Positions 1 through 5,550 of a stretch of 9,383 nucleotides of DNA are shown here, in pieces (position 1 is the first letter of the stretch; each line of letters starts with the position of its first letter). Source of the stretch: UBA11524 sp964547515 (GTDB lineage: Bacteria; Bacillota; Clostridia; Christensenellales; Aristaeellaceae); the NCBI GenBank assembly GCA_964547515.1, contig CAZJOA010000111.1:1-9383 (forward strand), written 5' to 3'. Both the position numbers and the translations under genes were made by a program. The notes under the pieces were generated by a model, which was not told the origin of the DNA, did not search any database, and worked only from the letters and a program-made list of their open reading frames with translations.

Positions 1-274
1 TCGTAATCGGCAACGTGTAGTAAAGGCGGCTGCATATCTTGGCGGCTCAGGATGCGTGGGATTGCTTTGAATTGAATGTAGATGCACAGTTGTCTTATTC
101 TCCAGAGTTGGATAGGAATGCGGAAGCAATCCCCCGCATATTCGCCGCATCGTCCCCTTTTGAGGTTTCGATGCAGCCGCCTCACCCATCCGCCCCCCGA
201 CGCTTCGGATGACCCATCGTTGATTTCCCATGATGCTTTTGGGATGACTTTCCGCCGCAAAAAGCGCATCCAGC
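1..274. other. No recognisable gene upstream of birA
   Basis: I see no supportable coding region here. The forward frames close almost at once: a TAA at bases 4-6, a TAG at 18-20, and the third frame stops near base 71. That third frame could be the last codons of a gene entering from the left (about 22 residues, ending Gly-Leu-Leu), but this is too short to judge. The only structure noted is an inverted repeat at 54-137, listed separately. An open frame starting at 82 runs into birA in another frame and has no ribosome binding site or familiar sequence. Confidence 0.6.
54..137. repeat. Inverted repeat with a long loop
   Basis: The left arm at 54-68 (GCGTGGGATTGCTTT) pairs with 123-137, with one mismatch (T57/C134) and one G-T pair at the loop end. 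About 54 bases lie between the arms. No T-tract follows the right arm, so it is not a standard terminator. It could be the edge of a small non-coding repeat element or a folded region downstream of a gene outside the window. Its function is unknown. Confidence 0.4.
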
Positions 275-303
275 TTGCAAACGGCGGCGAAATCAGGTAC
301 AAT
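275..303 (+). promoter_or_regulatory. Sigma-A-type promoter of birA-acpS
   Basis: The -35 hexamer TTGCAA (275-280) and -10 hexamer TACAAT (298-303) are separated by exactly 17 bases. Transcription would start near 310, giving a leader of about 30 bases that contains the AAAGGAAG ribosome binding site of birA. I see no BirA operator-like palindrome here, which fits a ligase that lacks a DNA-binding domain. Confidence 0.65.
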
Positions 304-340
304 ATCAGCCGAATGACCGAGCGAAAGGAAGCGCAAGCCC

Positions 341-1135
341 ATGACAGACCTTCATCCGACCCGGTGGACGCCCCGCCTGACGACCCGTGCGCTGGGACGC
401 GCCGTCAGCCGCTATGAGCACACGCTGACCTCGACCAATCAGGTGCTCCGGGACATGGCGCGTCAGGGAGCGCCTCACGGGAGCGTGTGCCTGTGCGAAT
501 GCCAGACGGCGGGTCGCGGGCGGATGGACAGGCAGTGGCACTCACCGGAGGGGCAGGGGCTGTGGGTGAGTGTGCTGGTGCGTCCGGCGATGGCGGCGGA
601 GCATGCGCCGCTGCTCACCTTCTGCGCGGCGCTGGCCATGGCACAGGCCGTCCGGAAAACCACCGGGCTGGACACGCGCATCAAGTGGCCGAATGACCTG
701 GTGCTCGCCGGACGAAAGCTCTGCGGCATCCTGCTGGAGCTGGGCTTCGACGCGCAGGGCATGTTCATCGTGATCGGCACGGGGCTGAATGTCCGCCGGG
801 GGGCGTATCCGGAGGAAATGCGCGACAGAGCCATTGCGCTGGAGGAATGCGTGCCCGCGCCGGATCGGGGCGAAGTGCTCGCTTCCTATTTAGAGTCGCT
901 GGAGAAGGCCGTGTCCGCCGTGGAAAGCGCCGGCTTCGAGGGCATCGCGGCGGAATACCGCGCACTGTCCGTCACCCTGGGCAGCCCCGTGCAGGTCATC
1001 GGCGCGGAATGCTTCACCGGCCATGCGGAGGACATCGGCGCGGACGGCGCACTGCTTGTCCGCACGGCTGACGGGACGCTGCGCCGGGTGCTGGCCGGGG
1101 ACGTGTCCGTCCGGGGGGTGATGGGCTATGTGTAA
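341..1135 (+). CDS. birA: Biotin--[acetyl-CoA-carboxylase] ligase, monofunctional
   Basis: This cytoplasmic enzyme activates biotin with ATP to biotinyl-5'-AMP and transfers it to the lysine of biotin-carrier proteins such as the BCCP subunit of acetyl-CoA carboxylase. The 264-residue protein shows the family motifs in order: STN at 31-33, the adenylate-binding loop QTAGRGRMDRQW at 55-66, KWPNDL at 115-120 (its lysine is the key catalytic residue of the family), KLCGILLE at 126-133 and GTGLN at 146-150. A small C-terminal beta domain follows from about residue 210. There is no N-terminal winged helix, so it is a group I ligase and should not act as the biotin repressor. The ATG start is preceded by AAAGGAAG with about nine bases of spacing and by a promoter at 275-303. 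Its end overlaps acpS by 8 bases, indicating co-transcription and translational coupling. Confidence 0.95.
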   Translation: MTDLHPTRWTPRLTTRALGRAVSRYEHTLTSTNQVLRDMARQGAPHGSVCLCECQTAGRGRMDRQWHSPEGQGLWVSVLVRPAMAAEHAPLLTFCAALAMAQAVRKTTGLDTRIKWPNDLVLAGRKLCGILLELGFDAQGMFIVIGTGLNVRRGAYPEEMRDRAIALEECVPAPDRGEVLASYLESLEKAVSAVESAGFEGIAAEYRALSVTLGSPVQVIGAECFTGHAEDIGADGALLVRTADGTLRRVLAGDVSVRGVMGYV

Positions 1136-1487
1136 CGTGCGCGGGATCGGCATCGACCTGTGCGAGATCGGGCGGATGGCGCGTCTGCTGGACGAGGGGC
1201 ATTCCCTGCGGCGGATGTTCACTGCGGCAGAACAGGCGTACATCCGCGGGAAGGGCGTGTCCGCCGCACAGAGCATGGCAGGGCTGTTCGCCGCCAAGGA
1301 AGCGGCGCTGAAGGCCTTCGGGACGGGGCTGTCCATCCCGCTGACGGACATCGAGATCAGCCACACGGACAGGGGTCAGCCGTATGCCGTCCTGCACGGA
1401 CAGGCTGCCGCACTGGGCGGACAGCTCCGCCTGAGCATCACCCATGAGGCCGGGATGGCCGCGGGCATGGCGGTCTGGACGGACTGA
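1128..1487 (+). CDS. acpS: Holo-[acyl-carrier-protein] synthase
   Basis: AcpS transfers 4'-phosphopantetheine from coenzyme A to the conserved serine of apo-ACP, producing the active carrier for fatty acid synthesis. At 119 residues it has the normal length of the family. The N-terminal GIGIDLCEI (7-14 region) carries the metal-binding Asp10, and the signature FAAKEAALKAFGTG (54-67) carries Glu58, the second Mg ligand. The C-terminal strand SITHEAGMAAGMAV matches the family's usual SxSH ending. The ATG overlaps the last 8 bases of birA, with a G-rich ribosome binding site (GGGGGGTG) just upstream; GTG at 1137 is an alternative start. With birA it forms a two-gene unit that activates both carrier proteins of fatty acid synthesis (BCCP and ACP). 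A hairpin follows. Confidence 0.95.
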   Translation: MCNVRGIGIDLCEIGRMARLLDEGHSLRRMFTAAEQAYIRGKGVSAAQSMAGLFAAKEAALKAFGTGLSIPLTDIEISHTDRGQPYAVLHGQAAALGGQLRLSITHEAGMAAGMAVWTD

Positions 1488-1492
1488 ACGCA

Positions 1493-1530
1493 CAAGAGCC
1501 GCGCCCCCTCAGCGGGAAGCACGGCTCTTG
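1493..1530. terminator. Hairpin between convergent acpS and coat gene
   Basis: CAAGAGCCG (1493-1501) pairs perfectly with CGGCTCTTG (1522-1530) around a 20-base loop. It lies between the stop codons of two converging genes and could serve both. Neither side has a T-tract, so it is at best a weak or factor-assisted terminator. Confidence 0.5.
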
Positions 1531-1538
1531 GCAGGGGG

Positions 1539-1985
1539 TCACTGCACCTGATACATGCCGTTCTGCGCCATGTACTGGTAGAGCATCTCGCCATGCTGCT
1601 GCTCCGCGCCCTGGATCTGGTGGAGCTGCTGCCGCACCTGCGGGTCGCAGAATTCGAAGATGCACACATCATAGGTGCTGCTGACCTTCTTCTCGGTGCA
1701 CAGCGCATCCTGGCAGAGGTACTTGTCGTGCGCCATGGCCTGCTGTACATCGGCGAAGTCGGCGCACGGGCAGTCGCCCGCAGGAGCATTCTGCGCGGGC
1801 TGTTCGCCCAGCCAGTCACAGACCGTCCGCAGGTGCTGCTGCTCCGTTTGCCGGATGTCCTCAAACAGGCGGCGCAGGTCGGGGTCGCAGGCGCGGGCGG
1901 CGTATTCGCCGTATTTGTCCACGCACAGCTGCTCCTGGTTCTTCAGGTCCTTCAGCAGGGACTTTTCCTTCTGCGTCCATTTCAT
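1539..1985 (-). CDS. CotF-like spore coat protein with ferritin-like fold
   Basis: This 148-residue protein resembles the CotF/coat F family of spore coat proteins, which have a ferritin-like helical fold. It is built from two similar halves. CDPDLRRLFEDIRQTEQQH (33-51) is echoed by CDPQVRQQLHQIQGAEQQH (113-131), so EQQH occurs at equivalent places (48-51 and 128-131), as in di-iron ExxH helices. Nine cysteines are scattered through it, which could allow disulfide crosslinking in a coat. No signal peptide or membrane segment is seen. I chose the ATG at 1985 because GAGGTG lies six bases upstream; starts at 1991 and 2009 leave no room for that site. The gene stands alone, facing away from the tRNA operon. 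A sporulation sigma-factor promoter was looked for but not convincingly found. The family call is fairly secure; the role in a coat is inferred. Confidence 0.75.
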   Translation of the reverse strand: MKWTQKEKSLLKDLKNQEQLCVDKYGEYAARACDPDLRRLFEDIRQTEQQHLRTVCDWLGEQPAQNAPAGDCPCADFADVQQAMAHDKYLCQDALCTEKKVSSTYDVCIFEFCDPQVRQQLHQIQGAEQQHGEMLYQYMAQNGMYQVQ

Positions 1986-2091
1986 GTTCATCACCTCGGC
2001 GGATACCATGCCCCAAGTCCGGCGTTTTCATGCATCCGCAGGGAAAAACGCGGCAGATGCCCCCGGTGCGGCAGGATTTGAAAAAAAGGTG

Positions 2092-2120
2092 TTGACAAAG
2101 CCGCGAAGGTTTGATATAAT
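2092..2120 (+). promoter_or_regulatory. Consensus promoter of the tRNA operon
   Basis: A perfect TTGACA (2092-2097) and a perfect TATAAT (2115-2120) are separated by exactly 17 bases. This is the full sigma-70/sigma-A consensus, as expected for a stable-RNA operon. Transcription should start near 2127, about 46 bases before the first tRNA. An A-rich stretch (2081-2087) just upstream could act as an UP element. Confidence 0.9.
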
Positions 2121-2172
2121 CCATACTTGTCAGCAAGAAGTCCAGCAGGGCGGATTGCCTGGTTTCCGGTCT

Positions 2173-2246
<74 letters not shown>

Positions 2247-2257
2247 CTGATCGATGT

Positions 2258-2333
2258 GGAGGATATAGTTCAGTGGTAGAGCGCCAGATTGTGGCTCTGG
2301 ATGTCGTGGGTTCGAGCCCCACTAGTCACCCCA
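2258..2333 (+). tRNA. tRNA-His (anticodon GTG), acceptor stem mispaired
   Basis: The anticodon stem CCAGA/TCTGG carries loop TTGTGGC, giving anticodon GTG. The D arm and the T arm (GTGGG/CCCAC, loop TTCGAGC) are normal, and the 3' end encodes discriminator C (2330) and CCA (2331-2333). Counting back from T8 (2266), the 5' strand is GAGGATA with G-1 at 2258, opposite TAGTCAC (2323-2329). This leaves A2/A71 and A5/G68 unpaired and G4-T69 as a wobble. The 3' strand would pair perfectly with GTGACTA, which is absent. The gene may be functional with a weak stem, or damaged. The identity call is firm; function is less sure. Confidence 0.85.
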
Positions 2334-2379
2334 TCTTTTTCTTTCGGTCTGCTGCAAACTGCGGTGGAAAAGCCTGCGT

Positions 2380-2451
2380 TGGGGTGTAGCCAAGTGGTAA
2401 GGCACGGGACTTTGACTCCCGCATTCGCAGGTTCGAGCCCTGCCACCCCAG
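2380..2451 (+). tRNA. tRNA-Gln (anticodon TTG)
   Basis: The acceptor stem TGGGGTG/CACCCCA is complete. The anticodon stem CGGGA/TCCCG encloses CTTTGAC, with anticodon TTG reading CAA and CAG. T stem GCAGG/CCTGC with loop TTCGAGC; discriminator G at 2451. The next bases are CAT, so CCA is not encoded. Confidence 0.95.
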
Positions 2452-2458
2452 CATGTAT

Positions 2459-2531
2459 GACCCATTAGCTCAGTTGGCAGAGCACTTGACTTTTAATCAA
2501 GGTGTCTGGAGTTCGAATCTCCAATGGGTCA
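2459..2531 (+). tRNA. tRNA-Lys (anticodon TTT)
   Basis: Acceptor GACCCAT/ATGGGTC, D stem GCTC/GAGC, anticodon stem CTTGA/TCAAG with loop CTTTTAA (anticodon TTT, reading AAA and AAG), and T arm TGGAG/CTCCA with loop TTCGAAT all pair. Discriminator A at 2531; no encoded CCA. It starts only 8 bases after the tRNA-Gln discriminator. Confidence 0.95.
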
Positions 2532-2554
2532 TTCCCATCTGCCAATGAAGTCAT

Positions 2555-2634
2555 GCGGGCGTGGCGGAATGGCAGACGCGCCAGACTTAGGATCTGGTGC
2601 CACAGGCGTATGAGTTCGAGTCTCATCGCCCGCA
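2555..2634 (+). tRNA. tRNA-Leu (anticodon TAG)
   Basis: This is a class II tRNA. The acceptor GCGGGCG/CGCCCGC is perfect. The anticodon stem CCAGA/TCTGG encloses CTTAGGA, with anticodon TAG for the CUN codons. A short variable arm (about TGCC/GGCG around 2598-2608) precedes the T arm ATGAG/CTCAT with loop TTCGAGT. Discriminator A at 2634, as required by LeuRS. CCA is not encoded. Confidence 0.95.
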
Positions 2635-2658
2635 CGATTCTCTTGGCACCCCCGGTAT

Positions 2659-2734
2659 GCGGTAGTAGCTCAGTTGGTAGAGCGCCACCTTGCCAAGGTG
2701 GAGGTCGCGAGTCCGAGCCTCGTCTACCGCTCCA
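2659..2734 (+). tRNA. tRNA-Gly (anticodon GCC), copy 1
   Basis: Acceptor GCGGTAG/CTACCGC, D stem GCTC/GAGC with GG in the loop, anticodon stem CCACC/GGTGG with loop TTGCCAA (anticodon GCC, reading GGC/GGU), discriminator T and encoded CCA (2732-2734). The T stem GCGAG/CTCGT pairs, but the loop is TCCGAGC: position 55 (base 2713) is C, where nearly all tRNAs have the T that becomes pseudouridine. The whole gene is identical to the copy at 2850-2925. Confidence 0.95.
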
Positions 2735-2742
2735 TTTTTTCT

Positions 2743-2816
2743 GCGGGTGTAGCTCAATGGCAGAGCTCCAGCCTTCCAAGCTGGCTACGCGGGTCCGATT
2801 CCCGTCACCCGCTCCA
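2743..2816 (+). tRNA. tRNA-Gly (anticodon TCC)
   Basis: Acceptor GCGGGTG/CACCCGC, D stem GCTC/GAGC with GG in the loop, anticodon stem CCAGC/GCTGG enclosing CTTCCAA (anticodon TCC, for GGA/GGG), discriminator T and encoded CCA (2814-2816). The T-loop is TCCGATT, again with C at position 55 (base 2795), as in the two GCC copies on either side. Confidence 0.95.
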
Positions 2817-2849
2817 TGTGCCATCCATCCGCTGCCCCAGCAGCGATAT

Positions 2850-2925
2850 GCGGTAGTAGCTCAGTTGGTAGAGCGCCACCTTGCCAAGGTGGAGGTCGCG
2901 AGTCCGAGCCTCGTCTACCGCTCCA
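2850..2925 (+). tRNA. tRNA-Gly (anticodon GCC), copy 2
   Basis: All 76 bases are identical to the copy at 2659-2734, including the T-loop TCCGAGC (C55 at base 2904) and the encoded CCA (2923-2925). It is the last tRNA of the operon; the terminator stem begins three bases later. The two copies flank tRNA-Gly(TCC), so recombination between them could delete it. Confidence 0.95.
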
Positions 2926-2927
2926 TC

Positions 2928-2954
2928 AAAGCCGTCTTCGTGACGGCTTTTTTT
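2928..2954 (+). terminator. Rho-independent terminator of the tRNA operon
   Basis: AAAGCCGTC (2928-2936) pairs perfectly with GACGGCTTT (2942-2950) around TTCGT, and T runs on to 2954. This is a classic intrinsic terminator. Confidence 0.93.
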
Positions 2955-2986
2955 GTGCATTCAGGGTGTTCGATGTGTCTGATCGA

Positions 2987-3015
2987 TTGCACCGCGCCCT
3001 CCAATGTGCTATACT
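2987..3015 (+). promoter_or_regulatory. Promoter of the membrane protein / MBL-hydrolase pair
   Basis: TTGCAC (2987-2992) and TATACT (3010-3015) are separated by 17 bases. Transcription would start near 3022, right at the ribosome binding site AGGGAGGTG (3022-3030), so the leader would be very short (about 16 bases). The -10 is strong and the -35 weak. Confidence 0.6.
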
Positions 3016-3037
3016 GTCCGCAGGGAGGTGTTCGTCC

Positions 3038-3517
3038 GTGCCTGTGTTCATTGCCTGCTTGACTGCCTTGCTGCTGATCATCGCCTTGGGGCAGGAGAAA
3101 GAGCTGCTCACACGCCGGGGACAGGATGTGGATAACTTCGATGCCCTCGGACAGACCTCTGTGTGGTTCGTGCCGATGGATGAGCAGCGCATCCTCCACG
3201 AATTGGCGAGTGGCGTCACACACACCGACCTGAAGTACCGCTGGGATGCGGAACAGCGCGAGATCACCCTGCATGAGGGCATGCCCAACGGCCTGCCGGA
3301 GGTGACCTATGCGCTGGAATTCCGCGCGCGGTCTGGCGGAATGGCGATGAAAGTCCGACAGGTGACGCATTTGCGGACGGTTCGCGGCGCACCGGGGCGG
3401 GAATACCGCCGCGGCGGCAACCGATACGCCTGGCTGCAGGGCGAATTCTGGCGGCAAAAGCTCGGCGCAAGGCCGATGCCGCTGCACCAGTGGGAGGAGG
3501 AGGGCCCATGCCCCTGA
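3038..3517 (+). CDS. Membrane-anchored protein of unknown function
   Basis: I do not recognise this 159-residue protein. A hydrophobic segment at residues 3-17 (ending ALLLIIALG) looks like an uncleaved signal anchor, since no clear cleavage site follows. The rest is a soluble domain rich in charged and aromatic residues, probably outside the membrane, ending in a basic then acidic tail. The frame is open from 2816, through a tRNA, but I chose the GTG at 3038: the strong AGGGAGGTG site is seven bases upstream, a promoter sits at 2987-3015, and only this start puts the hydrophobic segment at the N terminus. Its last 10 bases overlap the start of the hydrolase gene, so the two are coupled and may act together, but nothing in the sequence says how. 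Confidence 0.65.
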   Translation: MPVFIACLTALLLIIALGQEKELLTRRGQDVDNFDALGQTSVWFVPMDEQRILHELASGVTHTDLKYRWDAEQREITLHEGMPNGLPEVTYALEFRARSGGMAMKVRQVTHLRTVRGAPGREYRRGGNRYAWLQGEFWRQKLGARPMPLHQWEEEGPCP

Positions 3518-4071
3518 CACAGCTCGCGCCGCGTATTTGGCGGCTTCCCCCGGCGGAGGAGCCGCTGTCCGCCGACGTGTTCCTCATCGAGGGGGACACA
3601 CGCTGGTTCGTCTTCGATGTGGGCAGCAGCGACGAGGCGCTCGCCGTGCTTTCGCGGCTGGACAAGCCCGTGACGGTCATCCTCAGCCATTTCCACCGGG
3701 ATCACACGGCGAACATGCACCGCTTCTCCCCTGCCCTGACGCTGGCTGGCGCGCGAACGTTGAAGCACATCCCCCACGGGACGCTGGTGGACGCGCCGCT
3801 GACCCTGCGCGACGGCATCGAGATCACCGTCCGCCCGTGTGTATCGCCCCACGCGCCCGGATGCCTCATCGCCACGGTGGACGGCGCGTACACCTTCATC
3901 GGCGACCTGACCTACGCCCGCGATGCCAGCCCCCAAGCCGAGGCGAAGGGCATGCTGAACGCGCTGCGTCCGGTGGACACGGCGTACTTCGTGCCGAGCC
4001 ACCTGCCGGGCGACCCGCTGGTGACGAAGGACGCGCTGCTGCGCGACATACGCGGCTATTTCCATATCTGA
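3508..4071 (+). CDS. Metallo-beta-lactamase-fold hydrolase
   Basis: This is a compact, 187-residue, probably cytoplasmic member of the metallo-beta-lactamase superfamily; the substrate is unknown. The metal-site motifs are complete: HFHRDH at 61-66 (the HxHxDH signature), His115 in SPHAPGC, Asp133 in GDLTY, and His165 in PSHLPGDP. The N-terminal strands DVFLIEGDTRWFVFDVGSS (23-41) match the fold's usual opening. This set suggests a two-metal hydrolase such as a thioesterase, glyoxalase or lactonase type rather than a true beta-lactamase, and no signal peptide is present. I chose ATG 3508 because GGAGGAGG lies seven bases upstream; a GTG at 3490 is in frame but less likely. The gene overlaps the preceding one by 10 bases. 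A strong terminator follows six bases after the stop. Confidence 0.85.
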   Translation: MPLTQLAPRIWRLPPAEEPLSADVFLIEGDTRWFVFDVGSSDEALAVLSRLDKPVTVILSHFHRDHTANMHRFSPALTLAGARTLKHIPHGTLVDAPLTLRDGIEITVRPCVSPHAPGCLIATVDGAYTFIGDLTYARDASPQAEAKGMLNALRPVDTAYFVPSHLPGDPLVTKDALLRDIRGYFHI

Positions 4072-4076
4072 CACGC

Positions 4077-4115
4077 AAAAACGCCGGGCTGATGTTTCAG
4101 TCCGGCGCATTTTTT
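4077..4115. terminator. Bidirectional intrinsic terminator
   Basis: CGCCGGGCTGA (4082-4092) pairs with TCAGTCCGGCG (4097-4107) over 11 base pairs including one G-T, with a TGTT loop. T-runs follow in both directions: 4110-4115 on the plus strand, and the complement of the A-run 4077-4081 on the minus strand. It ends the hydrolase transcript and the opposing cell-wall operon. Its right edge touches the PBP stop codon. Confidence 0.92.
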
Positions 4116-5550
4116 AATTTGTAACGAGCTCCGCGTTGTCCCGCAGGTAGGTGAAGATGTCCCCCGCGATGGGTGCGGCAGTCGTTCCCCCGCCCTGTCC
4201 GTCGGCGATGTCCTCCACCACCACGCACACCGCAAAGGGCAGCTCGTCATCCGCGCAATAGCCGATGAACAGCCCATGGGTGACGGCACGTCCGTTGCGG
4301 CTGGATTCCGCCGAGCCGGTCTTGCCGCAGATGGTCAGCCCGTCGACACCGGCGCGGCTGCCCGTACCGGTGGTGACGACCGCCCGCATGTACTCCTGCA
4401 GGGTGGCGGCGGTCTCGGCGGACAGCGCGGTGCGGTACACCTTCGGATCGAAGGTCGCCCGGACTGCCCCCGTGGGTGTCGTGGCCTGACGCAGCAGCGT
4501 CGGCTCCATCATCACGCCGTCATTGGCGATGGCCGCGGCGATCAGGCACAGGTGGGTCGGTGTCGCCCCGATGGACGACTGCCCGAAGCCGCTCATCGCC
4601 ACATCGAAGCGGCTGCGTTCCCCGGTGGGATAGACGCTGTTCTCCACCACCAGGTCGCGGAAGAGAAAATTCGCGTTGAAGCCGAAGCGCTCCGCCGTTT
4701 TGCGCAGCGTCGCGTCCCCCATGTCCAGCGCCAGCAGGGCGTAAATGTTGTTGCAGCTCTTGACGAACGCCTGCTTCAGCGTCAGGCTGGTATGCACCGC
4801 ATTCCCGAAATCGCGGATGGCCTGACCGTCCACGTCCAGTCCGCCGGTACAGGCGATGTTCAGCCGGGTGACATCGGGGATGCTCTCCAGCGCGGCGGCG
4901 GTGGTCACGGTCTTGAAGGTCGATCCAGGGGGATAGAGGCTCTGGGTGGCGCGATTCCAGTAGACCTCGCTGTCCGCCGATACGGAGGACGCACTCATGG
5001 GGTCGAAGCCCGGCAGGCTCACCTGCGCCACGACCTCGCCGGTCCTGTAGTTCATGACGACGGCAGCGCCATTCTTGCCCCGGGTGAGGGCATGGCTGTC
5101 GAAATACCGGAGGATGGCGGTGCACAGGCGGCTGTCGAGGGTCAGGTGGACATTGTCGCCCTGACGGGGCTCGGAGGAGAAGAGCGCATTGAAGCGCTCG
5201 GCGATGGACGCCTTGAAGCCGTACAGGTAGGCGGTCTGGAAGCCCTCCACGCCATTGGACACCTGTCCCTCGTCATCGCCCAGGACATGCACCACCGCGC
5301 GCCGGGCATCCGCGTCCGCCTGATAGACGCGCTCGCCGTCCACCGTGGTCGCCAGCAATACGCCGCTGCGGTCGTAGATGTTCCCCGCAATGACATTGCG
5401 CTTCTGCGCCCGAACGCGCGGATTGCGCGCATACGCGAACCAGCGGTTGCCATAGGTGTTGATGGAATACACGCCGTACACCGCCAGAAGGGCGAACAGC
5501 CCGAAGAGCAGCAGTGCCAGGAGCTTGATGCGCAAACGCTGCTGTTTCAT
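4114..5550 (-). CDS. Class B penicillin-binding protein (transpeptidase)
   Basis: This 478-residue protein is a monofunctional D,D-transpeptidase that crosslinks peptidoglycan outside the membrane. A short basic N terminus and one membrane anchor (about 10-30) are followed by a short dimerisation/linker part (about 50-130, with GNIYDRSG at 56-63) and the transpeptidase domain. The active-site motifs are all present: STFK 210-213 with nucleophile Ser210, SCN 265-267, and KTG 410-412. The small N-terminal region matches the PbpA/PBP2-like group usually paired with a SEDS protein, rather than a long FtsI with PASTA domains. The ATG overlaps the end of the SEDS gene by 4 bases (ATGA), a sign of translational coupling. 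It is the last gene of the three-gene operon. Whether it serves division, elongation or spore formation cannot be read from the sequence. Confidence 0.92.
   Translation of the reverse strand: MKQQRLRIKLLALLLFGLFALLAVYGVYSINTYGNRWFAYARNPRVRAQKRNVIAGNIYDRSGVLLATTVDGERVYQADADARRAVVHVLGDDEGQVSNGVEGFQTAYLYGFKASIAERFNALFSSEPRQGDNVHLTLDSRLCTAILRYFDSHALTRGKNGAAVVMNYRTGEVVAQVSLPGFDPMSASSVSADSEVYWNRATQSLYPPGSTFKTVTTAAALESIPDVTRLNIACTGGLDVDGQAIRDFGNAVHTSLTLKQAFVKSCNNIYALLALDMGDATLRKTAERFGFNANFLFRDLVVENSVYPTGERSRFDVAMSGFGQSSIGATPTHLCLIAAAIANDGVMMEPTLLRQATTPTGAVRATFDPKVYRTALSAETAATLQEYMRAVVTTGTGSRAGVDGLTICGKTGSAESSRNGRAVTHGLFIGYCADDELPFAVCVVVEDIADGQGGGTTAAPIAGDIFTYLRDNAELVTN

Larger units (their letters stand above)
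2656..2926 (+). repeat. Direct repeat of 80 bases formed by the two tRNA-Gly(GCC) copies
   Basis: Bases 2656-2735 and 2847-2926 are identical: the tRNA plus three bases 5' and one base 3'. The spacer differs and holds tRNA-Gly(TCC). Identity almost confined to the mature gene suggests an old duplication kept identical by selection or gene conversion, or a duplication of only the gene itself. Confidence 0.9.

Noticed and set aside
2656..2926. Attachment-site duplication from an integrated element at tRNA-Gly
   Set aside because: The direct repeat is two whole functional tRNA genes separated by about 110 bases holding only another tRNA; there is no integrase or cargo.
2816..3037. N-terminal extension of the 3038 gene to an ATG at 2816
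   Set aside because: It would cover a complete tRNA and a terminator; the GTG at 3038 has a strong ribosome binding site and promoter.
2502..3062. Open frames on both strands through the tRNA cluster
   Set aside because: They translate tRNA genes (familiar spurious peptides such as SSVGRAP and GNRTRV) and are not real proteins.
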